Source of the DNA: Datura wrightii
Taxonomy: Eukaryota; Streptophyta; Magnoliopsida; Solanales; Solanaceae
Length of the DNA stretch: 64,000 nt
NCBI GenBank assembly: GCA_035772735.1
Contig: JASDFA010000010.1
Location: 178,647,501 to 178,711,500, forward strand
Direction: 5' to 3'
Shown here: positions 33,801-46,355 of the stretch, piece by piece
How the letters are laid out: each line of letters opens with the position of its first letter
How positions within the stretch are numbered: the stretch's first letter is position 1
Program-made: the position numbers and the translations under genes
Notes under the pieces: model-generated
Told to the model about the DNA's origin: nothing
Databases searched by the model: none
Seen by the model: the letters and a program-made list of their open reading frames with translations, nothing else

Positions 33801-36549
33801 ATGGGAGATTCATTTGATGAAGAGTGTGATTATTTATTCAAGGCAGTTCTTGTTGGAGACTCTTCTGTTGGGAAATCAAACCTTTTATCAAGATTTGCTA
33901 GAGATCAATTTCAGCTGGATTCTAAGCCCACCATAGGTGTGGAATTTGCTTACAGAAATATTAGAGTTGCTGATAAACTCATCAAGGCTCAAATTTGGGA
34001 CACTGCTGGACAAGAAAGGTACCCTACTTTTTTCACTATTTTTTACTTATTATTAATTCTTCTCTCTTCAACAATCACCTAATTCATAGATTGTGATGGT
34101 ACGGTTGAAATTCCTCTATTCTTAATCAGAGGTATTGGAGTTTAAGTCTTTAAAAATGAAAAAAAATCATATATATTGAAAGAGTCGCTTCTGCAAATAA
34201 ACCTTGCATTGTGCGAATTCAAATTTATTAATCGAACCCCAATATAAATATTCAACACCAATTTAAAAAACCAAAACAAGAGAAAGTCTTGAGCCACATT
34301 TTTTGGACCCTTTATGCGTGTTTCTATAATGATCATAGCTATTATTGAATTAATGTCAGCATTGGGCAAGTGTTGGGATTTTCCCTTATAGAAACTCTTA
34401 TTTCTCTTCTTGATCGATCTTTAATTAGTAACGTGGTTTCATTGATACTATCACTAATTTGACGTATAATCAGATCTCTCTATAATTATTATTTTTATAA
34501 AATTATTTCATTATAATAATAATTTTTTTTTATATTATGTTATAATAATTAAAAATATTCGTCGAAACAAAACTAATTACTGAGAGGCTTAGCTATATAT
34601 AATTATGTTACTACCACAAGAATATCTGGAGACCTTTTTTCAATTGATTGAAGGATGTCTCAACATCAGTCCAAAACCGGCCCAATTAATCTATAAACCT
34701 TATCTACACGCCTCTTAAAAAGTCTATGAAAGTATCGATACCAGCTCATGTGATATGAACGATAAATTTGATTAAAAATTATATATTATATTTGAAATTA
34801 ATAAAATCAATTCACTTTCAATTTGTTTTTTCTTTTGTCGTAGAAAAGAAAGAATATTATTTTCACCATTTGCTGCACCAATCAATTCCAATATATAATA
34901 CCTAATTTTTCATTTAATTGCATTATCAGAAAAAAACAGATCATAATGGAATACGATGTTGTCAATCCTTTAATTTTTATAAAATATTTTTATGTTCATG
35001 GTGGAATCTAGAACTGTTAGCCTATTTTTAAGAAATGTTTAATGTGATCTCAATTTTTTAATGTTTTGAAAGTGCATTTCTTTTTCTCACAAATACCCAA
35101 TACTACTCGAATCAAAAGTACTTGTAGACAGATGGATGTTAATTTCTTTGTAGGGTAAATTTACCTAGTAGAAGGTTGTTATATTTACTTACCTAGACGG
35201 ATGTTCCTTTGACTAGGATTTTCATTATATTAAAAGTTAAATATTTGATTCTAAAATTTAGATATAAATGCACCGCTATTTGTATGGGGATTACCATTAT
35301 AATAGAAATGTATTTTATAGTGGTTTTATTTATTTGAAAATTTAATGGTTGTTATATTGAGGTGTTGTTATATATGTATATTGATTATTTAACGTTTAGA
35401 TTTTTATTAAATTTTTATAATTAAAAGTACATATATATCTAATTTAACGATTTTATATATAAAAAAAAATGTATTTGTTAACTAATTTAATCCAAAAAAA
35501 TAAAAAAAATATGAATATATAAAAAAATGCAGGTTGATTTCTTCTGTAATTGAGGGTGGATTCATTTATTGAATGTGAAATATTTAATAAAGTTATTAAA
35601 TTTAATTTTGTATTAATAAAATTATTTAATTTATATATATATTTTTTTATAAAATTATTTTATAGGATTTGTTAACTTAGCAAAATTAATTATTTTTTTA
35701 ATATCATGTAGACGTGAATTTGTAAATAATAAAATATTAAAAGATTTAATATAAAAGATACAACACTTATATTATACCAATCGAAGTTAATCTTTAATAA
35801 TATTTAATTTTAGTTTTTCTCAGAAAATATAATGTTGCTTTAATTATGATTTTTTTTTTGAATTACTTTAACTATGATGCTGTTGCAATTGTCTATTACC
35901 ATCACGTCATAAAAACAAAAAAAAAAAAATTACCTCAAGCAATAATTTATATGAAATATGTTTATATAAAACATGCCATCTTTTTCTATTGAAACTTAAT
36001 AGGCAAAGACGTTTCTTTTTAAACACGACTTTTTTCAATTAAATTGCTAATTTTTAACATAAATAATATTGTTGTTAATTAATTTCCTGCAGGTTTAGAG
36101 CCATAACAAGTTCATATTACCGTGGAGCCCTTGGTGCTTTACTCGTCTACGACATAACAAGAAGGACAACATTTGAAAATTTAAGAAAATGGCTGCACGA
36201 ACTTAGGGAATATGGAAGCTCAGACATGGTAATTGTTCTTGTCGGAAACAAATCCGATTTGTCTAATTCTGCAAGAGAAGTAAATGTTGAAGATGGACAA
36301 AGCCTTGCACAACTAGAAGGATTGTCTTTTTTGGAAACATCAGCAATGGAGAATTTGAATGTGGAAGAAGCATTCCTTCAAATGATCACAAAAATTCATG
36401 AAATTATGAGCCAAAAGAGCTTGGAAGCTAAGATGAATGAAGCAACTACACCTAAGTCACTTCATCAAGGGAAAAAATTAGAAATCATTAACCTTATGGA
36501 TAATGAAGTAACGGCCACTAAACAAAATGTTAATTGTTGTTTATACTGA
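33801..36549 (+). CDS. RABA6: Rab GTPase, RABA6 (Rab11/RabA) type
   Basis: Two exons, 33801-34018 and 36093-36549, with GT-AG borders splitting Arg73, give 224 residues. Rab11-type GTPases cycle between GDP and GTP forms and direct trans-Golgi/endosome vesicle traffic. Motifs: P-loop GDSSVGKS (19-26), switch I Thr44, WDTAGQE (66-72), NKSD (125-128) and ETSA (154-157). The N-terminus DEECDYLFKAVLVGDS and the RABA-type effector region PTIGVEFAYRN point to RABA; the 52-RN..RVADK segment and the divergent tail suggest the RABA6 subgroup. The C-terminus ends CCLY, supplying two cysteines for geranylgeranylation. I chose the ATG at 33801 because it matches RABA N-termini; in-frame ATGs at 33789 and 33795 would add four or two residues. 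The 2.07-kb intron sits at the position usual for this family. Confidence 0.92.
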
Positions 36550-36746
36550 ATTTACTAATTAATTCTAATTTCTTTCACATGTTATATAGTTGGAGACCAA
36601 AGAAAAATAAATCACACTTTAATTACTTTTTGTTGTTGTTTTTCTTTCTGTTATATTGGATCTTGTTGACTAATATCTCTTTGTTCCTTTGTGAACTTAT
36701 TATAATAGGCGTATGGCATCATCCTACCATGAAAAGAAGTAGTTGT

Positions 36747-36783
<37 letters not shown>

Positions 36784-37863
36784 GATAATATATTTGTGTT
36801 AAAATTTTTTATTAAATATAGAGAGATTAAATTTAGAGTCTAATTATTAAGACTTAAAATTATTGTCTTAAAAATTCAAAACTCATTATTCCACTTTGGC
36901 TCATGTATGCCTTTTATAATGAAGCGAAAATATAGTATTTTCTCTATTTTAATTTATATGATATTGTTTAATTAAACACAAAATTTAAGATTGAAAAAAA
37001 AAATATTTAAAATTTATAATTTAAAATAAATTTTAAATAGTTCTGTGGCTATTTCGTAAGAAATATTTGATACCAAATATAAAAGAAAAATCAATTACTC
37101 GTACGATTGAGTCTTGATATGTTGAAGTAGTTAAAGATATATATGGTCATATATAATTAAGTAAAAGAATCAAATATAAATAACTAATAAAGTTAGGTAT
37201 ACTTATTTGATTTCAATTATTAGAGATTTAATAAATTAACTATATATATAATTCCAAAATTCAAGAAGAGCACAACTAACGTGAGAAGAAATGGATAAAG
37301 ATAGTATAACGGATCATTTGATCGGTGAAATGATTGAGATGGATAAGATTCGGATATTTTATGTGATTATTTTATTTTATATTTATATTAAAATAGTGAG
37401 ATAAAATAATTTTATAAATATCATTATCAAACTTAAAATAAAATAATTTTATAAAATATTTTAAAATTAATTATCCTTGTTTCACTGACGGCCCCAAATC
37501 ATGAGGAGGAGAGGCATATTTTATTAACGATTTCTGATTGGTTGAATAATGTGTCCTATAAAATCTTTTGGTTAATCCTCGTTAATTTTTAAAAATATTT
37601 ACATTTTATTCATGAGTTAGATAATTATAAAATAACTATAATTTCTCTAACAATTTCAAATATTATTTGATTAAACTACATGACCATGGAAAAAAATAAA
37701 TAAATTGAACAAGCTTAAAATTTACAAAACCTATTAAAAGTTTAGTAAAGAACATAATACATCCAATTCATATGTCTCATTTGATTTTGACATGACTATT
37801 AAGATATGAATCAAATAAATGATGTGCAAGTACATTTTCCATAAAATATATGCTAATAATTTT
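36550..37863. other. Intergenic DNA downstream of the RABA6-like gene
   Basis: Contains the 3' UTR of the Rab gene and a (TA)n microsatellite at about 36751-36777. No gene is supported; the frame at 36534-36788 is a chance hydrophobic frame that runs into the microsatellite. Confidence 0.45.
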
Positions 37864-38111
37864 TCCTCCATTTGAAAATAAGTATCATTTTAATCTATTT
37901 CACGTTTATTAAAAAAAAATATGTAATTTATTAAGTTATCACTATTTAGCAGATATTTTTTAAGAATTAAGCATTAATAAAAATTAGTAATTTATTAATA
38001 AAAAAGTATAGTTAAAAATAATATTAATTTTTATTTTGAATTCTTAAAACGATTCTTATTGTGAAATATTTTTTTATTTGTTAAAGCAATACTTATTTTG
38101 GACGGAGGGAG
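37864..38111. mobile_element. Stowaway-like MITE
   Basis: The right end reads inward, as its complement, CTCCCTCCGTCCAAAATAAG; the left end is CCTCCATTTGAAAATAAGTA. Both arms then share ATAAGTAT. TA follows the right end (38112-38113), while the left TA is degraded. It lies about 0.5 kb upstream of the golgin start codon. Confidence 0.65.
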
Positions 38112-38625
38112 TATAAGTTTTTTTTTTTTTGGAAAATGTAAAGAAACATCCATTATTTTAGCAAAATAATAAACATAAAATTAGGATGGTTCAAAATAAA
38201 AAGTAGGATAATTTATAGGTAGCTGGAGTAAATGATTAATTAAAATTTAAAATTTAAATTTCCAAATTCTAAAGTTGGAACAACTAAAATTTATTACGAG
38301 TAGAAAATGAGGCACTTACAATATGTGTTCCCTAAATAATAAATCCATAAAATATTATTCCTCGAGTTCTCATTCTAAATCTTCAAGTTCTCATTTAGTA
38401 AAAATTTGCACTGAGTTCGGACCGGGGAAAGTTCGGTTCACGAAGAAGTGGTTACCAAACGGCTCGGACCACTGGACGCATTTTTTTCTCCGACTCTGCC
38501 TTTCTCTCTCAGTTCTTCTCAACTGAAATCAAATTCGCAGCAGCATTTTGATAACAATGGTTCAGTTGTGCACATAGTCACTGTTCTGATCTACACGTAC
38601 AAGGCAATACACTAAACCGACGGCC

Positions 38626-41600
38626 ATGGCTCACTGGATCTCTTCCAAGCTCAAAGTCGCCGAAAACCTCCTTCATCAGGTTCCTCTATTTCCATCCTTT
38701 ATCTGATGAAAAATTATTAACGTGTTAGGAGTTTGGTGGAATTACTTTTTTTTTTTTTTGATTTTACGAGTATTATTCAGTAGTAGTGTATCTAATTGCG
38801 TTTCCCTAATATTTATTCGAGTGGTTCAGATAGATCAACAAGCAGCTGATTCACTCCGTAAGAGTGAGAAGCAACGATCTGAAGATATAGATCGCGAAAA
38901 CATAGCCAAGACGAATGAAAGCAGGCCATTTAAGGACCAATTCAAGAAGAAAAGCCTCGAAACAAATGATTTAATCCAGAAATCCAGAAATGATCGTAAT
39001 TCAACTTCTATTAGCCTGGAAAAGAACAATAGCTATGGAAGCAATAATAATTATAAAACACATAAGGAAGCCCTGACTCCAATAGATTCGAGCCCGAAGT
39101 CCAGTACAAATGCTCTGACTGATAATGATTGGACCGAATTGCTAAGTGCACCGACTCCAAATGCCCCTTCTGGGGGGACTGCTAGTAGTAATGGAGTTGG
39201 AAGTGCCCGTAGTGGTCGGAATGATGGTAGAAAGCAAAGAAGTTTGGGGTCTAGGTCAAATTTGCCAGCCGTGGATGGGAAAAGGAGCCAGAAACCTCAA
39301 AAGGTTGTTAAGAGTGTTAAAGGACCAAATATTCATTCAGAGAATGAGGCAGACAGTAGAAGGTTAGACAGAAAAGCTAGCAATGTGGACTATACAGTAC
39401 CGGTAACTTCAAATGTTGAACTCAAAATTGATGGGGAAGTCTTGGGCAGGGGGGACCGTCATCGAAAACATGAAAATGTGAAGTCTTTGCGTGGAAATAA
39501 GGATGACCAAAATGAAGTAAAGAATGAAGATTTGGAGTTTGTTAAGGGTGTAGAGAAGTCTCCGATGAATAGTCGTTCTGGAGATAAGAGCCTTGCCATT
39601 GTACCGGGGTCTTCCACTCTTGATAAGGAGTTGGACATAAAGAATCAGCTGGATGACAATCAGAGGAATAGGCCTGTTAAGGCTATGGTTGACAGACCAA
39701 AAGTGGACTCTCCGAGTTCCACTTCTCTGAAGATTAGCTCTTCTTCACCTAGTAATGCAGAGTCTGATTCTGAGACGGATTCAACATCTTCATCAGACTC
39801 GGAAAGTGAACGTGAAAGAGAAGAAAGGAGAAGAAGAAGGCAACAGATCTTGGCTGAAAAAGCGGCTGCAAAAGCAATGGAAGCTATAAAAGAACGTGAG
39901 AACAAGGTTGCTAAATTGGAAGGGGAGAAACAGAGCTTAGAAAAAATACTTGAAGAGCGGGCCAAGCAACAAGTTCAAGAGGTAAATACTTGATCTTTCT
40001 GTTTACTGTTGTTATGTATAATAGTTTACTTTTCTGGTTTTAACTTTGTGTTGGAAATCATAGTTTTTTTCCATAAAAATTGGCCTGCTACCTTAGGGAA
40101 GGATTTGACCTCTACCAACCACATGACCGAGCAGTTCCTGACTCAAGATTGTACATTATTGGTGGAAATAATCAATCTTTTATAAGTAATGGCAATAACC
40201 GGTTTGTTGTTCTCGAGTTTAAGATGACATGTGCATTTGGCATAGGAAAGTCTTTCAGAAGAAGTGTCAACCTCTATGATTCTAGTTACATAATTTTGAG
40301 TGGAAATTTGTCAAATTTTGGTAGGTTTATTTTAACTTGTTTCCGGGAGGGATACTAAGGTCTCTGGTATTGAAGTAAAGTTTGAACAATTTCAATCAAA
40401 CCCCATAGGCATGTTACCTTGATAGGCTTAGACGCTTGGTTGTATTCTTGACTATTTCCTAGTTTCTGATTAAACTTCTTTTATTTTTATACCAGATTGA
40501 TGTTCTGATTACTTCATTTTATATTGTGCATTGATCTGATCAATACCTTTTCCCTAGTCTCCCGAGAACTTGTTTCACCAACCTTTTGGTTATTTTATTA
40601 AATAAAAATTGGAAAAGAAGAACAATAAAGGAATGATTCCTGTTCTGCTAATTCCATGCCGGCTTAGCTTGTAAAGGTTTTCTAAGAGTTGGTCTTGCAT
40701 TATTTCTTCTGCATCAGAATACATTTTGGTTTTCCTGCGTACTCAGTTTTCTCAGAGGACTCCACCCTTTAAAAAGAAAAAGAATGAAAGAGATGGAGGA
40801 GATTTTCCTTCATTTTCTTATAATGTGGTCTGCATGAAGTAGAATCTGCAAACCAAGGCGTACGTTGTTTCTCATTTGCCTTGCAATAGAACAACTTAGT
40901 TCCGAATGAAACTGTATCTCGTCTTGATTACTTAACAAACAAAATCTTTTGGGGGAAGGTCAAGGAATGAGAATATTGCTTGTTTAATAATTTATTTGCA
41001 CTTTTAGTTTCAAAAAAAATAATTTATTTGCACTTTCTGTTCATAAATCAGTTCCCTCTGTGTAATGTCCATAGGAAGGCTGACATTATTCAGCCTTGGT
41101 TGTACTTCTCCCTACTACGTCCACCTAAATTTTTCACTGTTGACAAGTCAACAAAAAAAAGAGAAAAATTACAAGACATTTTAAAGTTATGACCTACTAC
41201 CATGCTTATGACTACTTTTATATAGGCTTCTGAGTTACAGACGAAAATGATGGAAACAATGGAAGCTGTTGAGTTGGAGAAACAGAAACATAATAGTACT
41301 AGAATGGAAACTCTTGCACGATTAGCAAAGCTTGAGGTACTTTGAAATCTCTCTAATCATTCTGCTTGTACATATTTACATTCAGTTGTTGGGCAAGCTG
41401 GATGGGGCTTGGATAACTGTCATGGTTATAGCATTCCTCCAGATAATCATACAGATTTGGAAGTGCAGATTTAATACTGTAGTTATTTCTTGCAGACTGT
41501 AAATGCTGAACTTGCAAGGTCTCTCGCTGCTGTTCAGTGGAATCTTGAAGTAGAGGTATATGAAATATTAACAGTTGTTTCAGCAGAATTTGAAATCCTA

Positions 41601-44569
41601 TTGTACTCTGCTTGTACAACTAGAGAACAGTAACAGCACATTTGCTATCGCACTTTTTGGGTGTTAATTGCATTTGCTCTGCGATGAGGTTTCATAAATA
41701 AAGAATATTTAGAACTCCTTATTCATAGCTGATTCGCTTTGCAGCTCTCTACCTTGTCTCACCTAGAAAGACAATAAGTTGTGTTGAGCAAGTGAACCAA
41801 GACCTCATATATAATTCCTCCCTTAATATTGTATTCCTCCCCTATGTTTTCTTTCTAAAAGAACAAAGCAGCTTAAAGAAAGTATTATTAATTTGGTTTT
41901 TAATATGAATCAATTACTTTTTCAACTTTGGAGATTACTATGTCTGGTTGAATATTCTTAGGAATCAAAACTTTTGAAAACTGTTAATAAAAGCATTTTA
42001 TTAACTAGTGTTTAATGTTAATGCTTCAGGTTAGTCAGGTTGCTGAACTACGCCAACAAATTGGGTTAAAAGAAGTGGCTCATGAAGGTCTGCTTTTGGT
42101 ATCTTGACTGAGTCAAAAGTTGTTATCTTGTCACACTTTTTTCTTCGCACTAAATCAGAAAAAGGTGTTACTAATACCTGTCGAATGTGCATTCATAAAC
42201 TAAACACATCTTTGGTTATGTTTGATAATATGAATTTCAGTCAACTTGTGTTGTCTCAGTCTGCAAGGTACAGTACGTCATTATGTGGCATTCCCTGCTT
42301 GAGACGTCAACGTAGTATAAATTGCATCACAAAATAGGTGGCTGGTTGATCTAATGATTCACAGGACAGGAGGCCAGTTTTCTAGTCAGCTTCTGTAGAT
42401 CAGTTCATCTATTTCTTGAGATCAATTGGTGGGAAAAAATGAAAAAACAAAAGATTGAAATTGACAAAATGTTTTGTAAAAATGAGTATCATTTTGCGAA
42501 GATAGGTTTTCTTCACAAGAAAGAGATCTCTGTAGCTTTTTAACAATCTTCTTGTCTTGCAGAATTGAGAAGGAAGATATCTAGGGCACAGGGAAGTGGT
42601 GAAAAAGTAAGCAGTGCCGGCTTTTCTTTTTGCCTTTAAGCAGATTATTTTCTCTAAGATAACCAACTTTTCCTTTACCTATACTTTCTCTAAGATAACA
42701 AAGTTTTCCTTTCCTTATCTTCTAAATTTTTTTCTTTTTGATAAAAATTACTTGTAGCTAGTGGCTTCAAAAGGGATTGAAGTGGAGAGAGAGATGCTTG
42801 AAGCAGAGCACTCTTTCTTAACAGATAAAGTAGGATTGTTGCAAGAAAAGGTAACCCAACTTTTGGCACCATCAAAATTTACTTCTCTGCTGGACGTTTT
42901 GAACTAATATAGGAGCCGAATAGTAATATCTTTGGGAACATTAGATCTGAGTGGATGGTGTATTCCATCTTTATTTCATGCACTTCTGCTAGCACATTTA
43001 ATTGTTGGAACAACAGTATTTTTGGGTTCTGACCAGAAAATATGTCTACTTTGTGAATAGCCTAGGAAAAATCACCTAGTTATAGTTCATTTGACATGGC
43101 ATAGTGTGGCATAATTCAGGGTATATTAACGAGTTCTAAGACAAATAATTGGGAGACTGCTGCATTGATTGTGCTCTAGAATTGCATATGGATCATGATA
43201 ATTGTTTACCCGTTTTCAGTCTGGAGAAAATTAAAATATTAGGTTACACTGACAAATTTATGATGCCCTTCTCATTTTGTCAGTATTTGCATCTTATGGT
43301 TACTGCTGCAATATGAGCCTTTGTGTCAGTATGTCAATGTTTTGTGATTCTTATAAGAAAAGGACCATTTTCTGTGTAGGCTACTTGTGTTTCATACGGG
43401 GTGACCCTGCATAACTAATATTTAGAGACTGAGAATGAAACTGAAAACACCGTTTTAGTATGTTTGAAATGTTATTGGACATTGTTTAAGAAATTGGTGT
43501 AAGAGTGTAAAAGCAATGATTGACTTGTATACAAAATTGATAACTATAATGGCTATTGCTTTGCTTTCTTTATCATCTGTTAAACTCATCTAGTTCGGTC
43601 GATGTGACCACTGGATCTCTAGGCAAAGACACTAGAAAGAAGCATTGCCACAACACAGCATGAACTGGAAAACCCAACTGCAGTGGAAATTGAGCTCAGG
43701 CGGAGGCTTGGTCAATTGACCGATCATCTGATTCAAAACAAGCTCAGGTTCTTCCTCTTAAGTAATTGTGACTCGATATGGAATCTTATTGGGAAGAAGT
43801 CTTGCTCTCAATCTTTTAGCTGTTCGAGCTCTCTAATATTTCTTATATTTGCTTGTAAACAAAACAAACGAATCTGTTCTATGTTCAATATGCCGAAATG
43901 GAAATGTTATATTAATGGATCCTCGACTCCACCATTTAGTTCTGTAAATGCTCACAAGCATGCTAGCTTCCAATAGGGAGTCATTTACCTGGTTTTCTGC
44001 AGATAGTAGTACATGGACAATAGACAGGGTTTCTGAACTTTGCTTGTACTTTAGGTTGAGGCGCTGTCTTCTGAGAAGGCCACAATGACATTTAAAATTG
44101 AGGTACATTTTTAACCTTGAATAAGACATTTCTTTCCATTACAATTTTAGTAGCAGGTACTATCACAGAGTGCTTCAATGCAATTTTTTCATATCATATT
44201 TAGGCGGTTTCAAGGTCGCTAGAAGAAAACAAGTCTATGTTAACTGATTTTCCCAGTACCTCATCAATGGGTGATTTGGAATCTGGGTTGTGGGAGCTCT
44301 CCAACTCAAAGTTGAGGCCTTTGTTTGAAGAAAGAATGCGATCAGGCCAGCAACATTTAGGATCTTTGATTCGGCAGTTGGACTCCATCTTCTGCACCGG
44401 AATGTTGTTTGTTAGAAGGAACTCAAACGCAAAAATATTTTCTGTGGTTTACCTCATCTTCCTTCATCTTTGGGTCATATACATTTTAAAGTCTCATGCT
44501 CCTGTCTCTGAGGACACCACTGGTGCCGTTATTTCCTTGGAGAACATCAACAAAACAGGAGGCATGTGA
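38626..44569 (+). pseudogene. GC1: Golgin-84 homologue (golgin candidate 1), with an apparent 1-bp frameshift
   Basis: Ten exons: 38626-38679, 38830-39981, 41226-41336, 41496-41555, 42030-42087, 42563-42606, 42758-42850, 43623-43747, 44055-44102 and 44204-44569. Golgin-84 proteins are Golgi tethers with a long coiled coil and a C-terminal membrane anchor. Exon 1 gives MAHWISSKLKVAENLLHQ, the family N-terminus. Exon 2 encodes a Ser/Lys-rich linker and the start of the coiled coil. Exon 10 carries SMGDLESGLWELSNSKLRPL, a transmembrane segment at 44435-44488 and a lumenal tail of about 26 residues. Exon 8 is 125 nt, one short of the expected phase, so joining to exon 9 gives TGA after about 576 residues and loses the anchor. 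The deficit maps to the A run in ATTCAAAACAAG (family codons suggest one more A). With that base the protein would be about 703 residues, close to the ~707 recalled for Arabidopsis GC1. It may be an assembly error, in which case this is an intact gene. Confidence 0.85.
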
Positions 44570-44979
44570 TATTATTAATTAATGCGTATCTATCATGTTC
44601 ACTGGATCCATCATTTTTTGTTTTGAGGTCCTTCCGACATCTCCAACCACCCCTCATGTATAGAAGAAATGCACCATTTGTTAAACAAACCTCAGATGGT
44701 TGACATCTATGGATGTTCCTCCTTGTATATCTAGGTCGAGGAATGTATAAGTTTTAAAGGTCGATATGCATTTCATGGCAAATAAATATCTCATTGATCT
44801 AGTTATTATGGTTATAAATTTTAACAACTCCTACTCATTATTAAGACCTCCATTTCTCTTCTTATATATGACTCTCTCCCTCTTCCCCAGAGCTGCAAAT
44901 ATTGATGAAAAATATTTGTATCAAATCAAACAATTTAATCATAGGAGTCACAAATTTACCTGAAAATACATATGATTAA
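44570..44979. other. 3' flank of the golgin gene, no further gene
   Basis: Likely contains the golgin 3' UTR. The frame at 44766-44963 has no recognisable domain. Confidence 0.4.
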
Positions 44980-45382
44980 GGGTGTGTTCGGTACCAAGGA
45001 AATATTTTTCAGAAAATTGATCATATTTCATTTGTCAAATATTTTGAAAAGTATTTCTTCCGAGGAAACAAGCTCCTTGTAGATTAGGAAAGTGACTTTT
45101 CTAACTAAAGTAGAAAAAATATGTTTTACTAGTGACATTCCAGGTTGATTGTATCATATCCACCCTTTAACATATCTCATCTTCACCCATTCCCACCATA
45201 CTCCTAGCTCCCCCCCCCCCCCCTCCCCCCCTTGCAGTATGTATGTAGATCATACATACATGTTCTTAAAATAATATTTTTTGCTTATCTATTAAACACA
45301 CACAAAAAAAAGTAAAAAGCTCATTTATTTTCCTAGAAAATATTATTCAACAAAACATTTTCCTTTCGTACCGAACCCACCC
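44980..45382. mobile_element. Tourist/PIF-Harbinger-like MITE
   Basis: The left end GGGTGTGTTCGGTACCAAGG pairs with the complement of the right end, GGGTGGGTTCGGTACGAAAG. TAA occurs just outside both ends (44977-44979 and 45383-45385), matching the 3-bp TAA/TTA target of PIF/Harbinger elements. The element is 403 bp with no coding frame and contains a poly-C tract (45210-45231, one T inside). Confidence 0.7.
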
Positions 45383-45385
45383 TAA

Positions 45386-46355
45386 GTGTTAAAAGGTTTA
45401 TATTGATGACACGTTTTGCATCCATTTGTTAATAGCTAACATAAATTTCTGTCAGCGACAAATACTTTTTAGGTCTTTCCATGTGTAAAATATAATAACA
45501 CATGCCACAACAAAGGTAAAAGCAAGACAAAGGGAGGGTGGTGCTGAGGCGAGCAAAGCAAACAACATTAACAAAGCATTAACATATGAACTTTTTAAGA
45601 TTCTTGTTGTTTAATTCTTTGGAGAAAGCTTTCAAGTTGCAATGACAAAGAAGCTAGAAGCTTACTCAAACTATGTGAAGCCAAGATTTGATTCAAGATA
45701 CATTTGTGAAAAATAGCAAAAGAAGTTTGAATTCACTAATCAAAACAATCAAACGGATGGAGTTTATTAGAAGGATTACACTATTGAATGGAAATGCATA
45801 GCAAGTGAGGTTAAATAGGACTTTGAGCAGCCAAAGGAGGATGTGGGAATAATTAAGCTAAGCAGGTCTGTGCAGCGAGCAGCTGGCAAACTACTTGCAC
45901 TAGTATGGAATCCCAAAAATTAAGCTGTCAACTCATCTTCGGGTCTGTTCTGCTTCCTTGCTGGCTTCGTCTACTCCTTGCAAACAACAGAAATTTTTTA
46001 ACAATGTCTTCTAGGTAAAGTTCGAGTCTTGCAAATAAGCAAAATCACAGATACAAATGTGCTTTTGGCCCCAAGCAAAGCAAATTTTAGATTCCTCTGT
46101 CATACTTGTAAGTTGAGGTTAAATCTTGAGAACTACAGAACTTGAGATTTGAGTCGCAGCAAAAAAGTAGAAAGGATAAACATACATATACATATCAACA
46201 AAATGTTGAAAGAGTGAATTAAGTTGACCCTTTCTGAACTTCAGAGAGAGTGTGCTTCTGCTAAACTGAAGAAACGAACCACCTAAAGCTAACATGTCAT
46301 ATGCATAATTGGAAAAAAATTCTAAAGTACAAACTTTGAGCAAAGGATTTAAGTT
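45386..46355. other. Intergenic DNA between convergent golgin and DUF1295 genes
   Basis: Contains the 3' UTR of the minus-strand gene ending at 46356 near its right side. Nothing else is supported. Confidence 0.4.

Noticed and set aside
40080..40358. 92-codon frame between golgin exons 2 and 3
   Set aside because: It lies wholly in intron 2 of the golgin gene, and golgin homologues have no such sequence.
43741..43976. Extension of golgin exon 8 through the 97-codon frame as an alternative C-terminus
   Set aside because: The family sequence resumes at exon 9 after a normal acceptor, and the extension has no similarity to golgins. It could at most be an intron-retained product.
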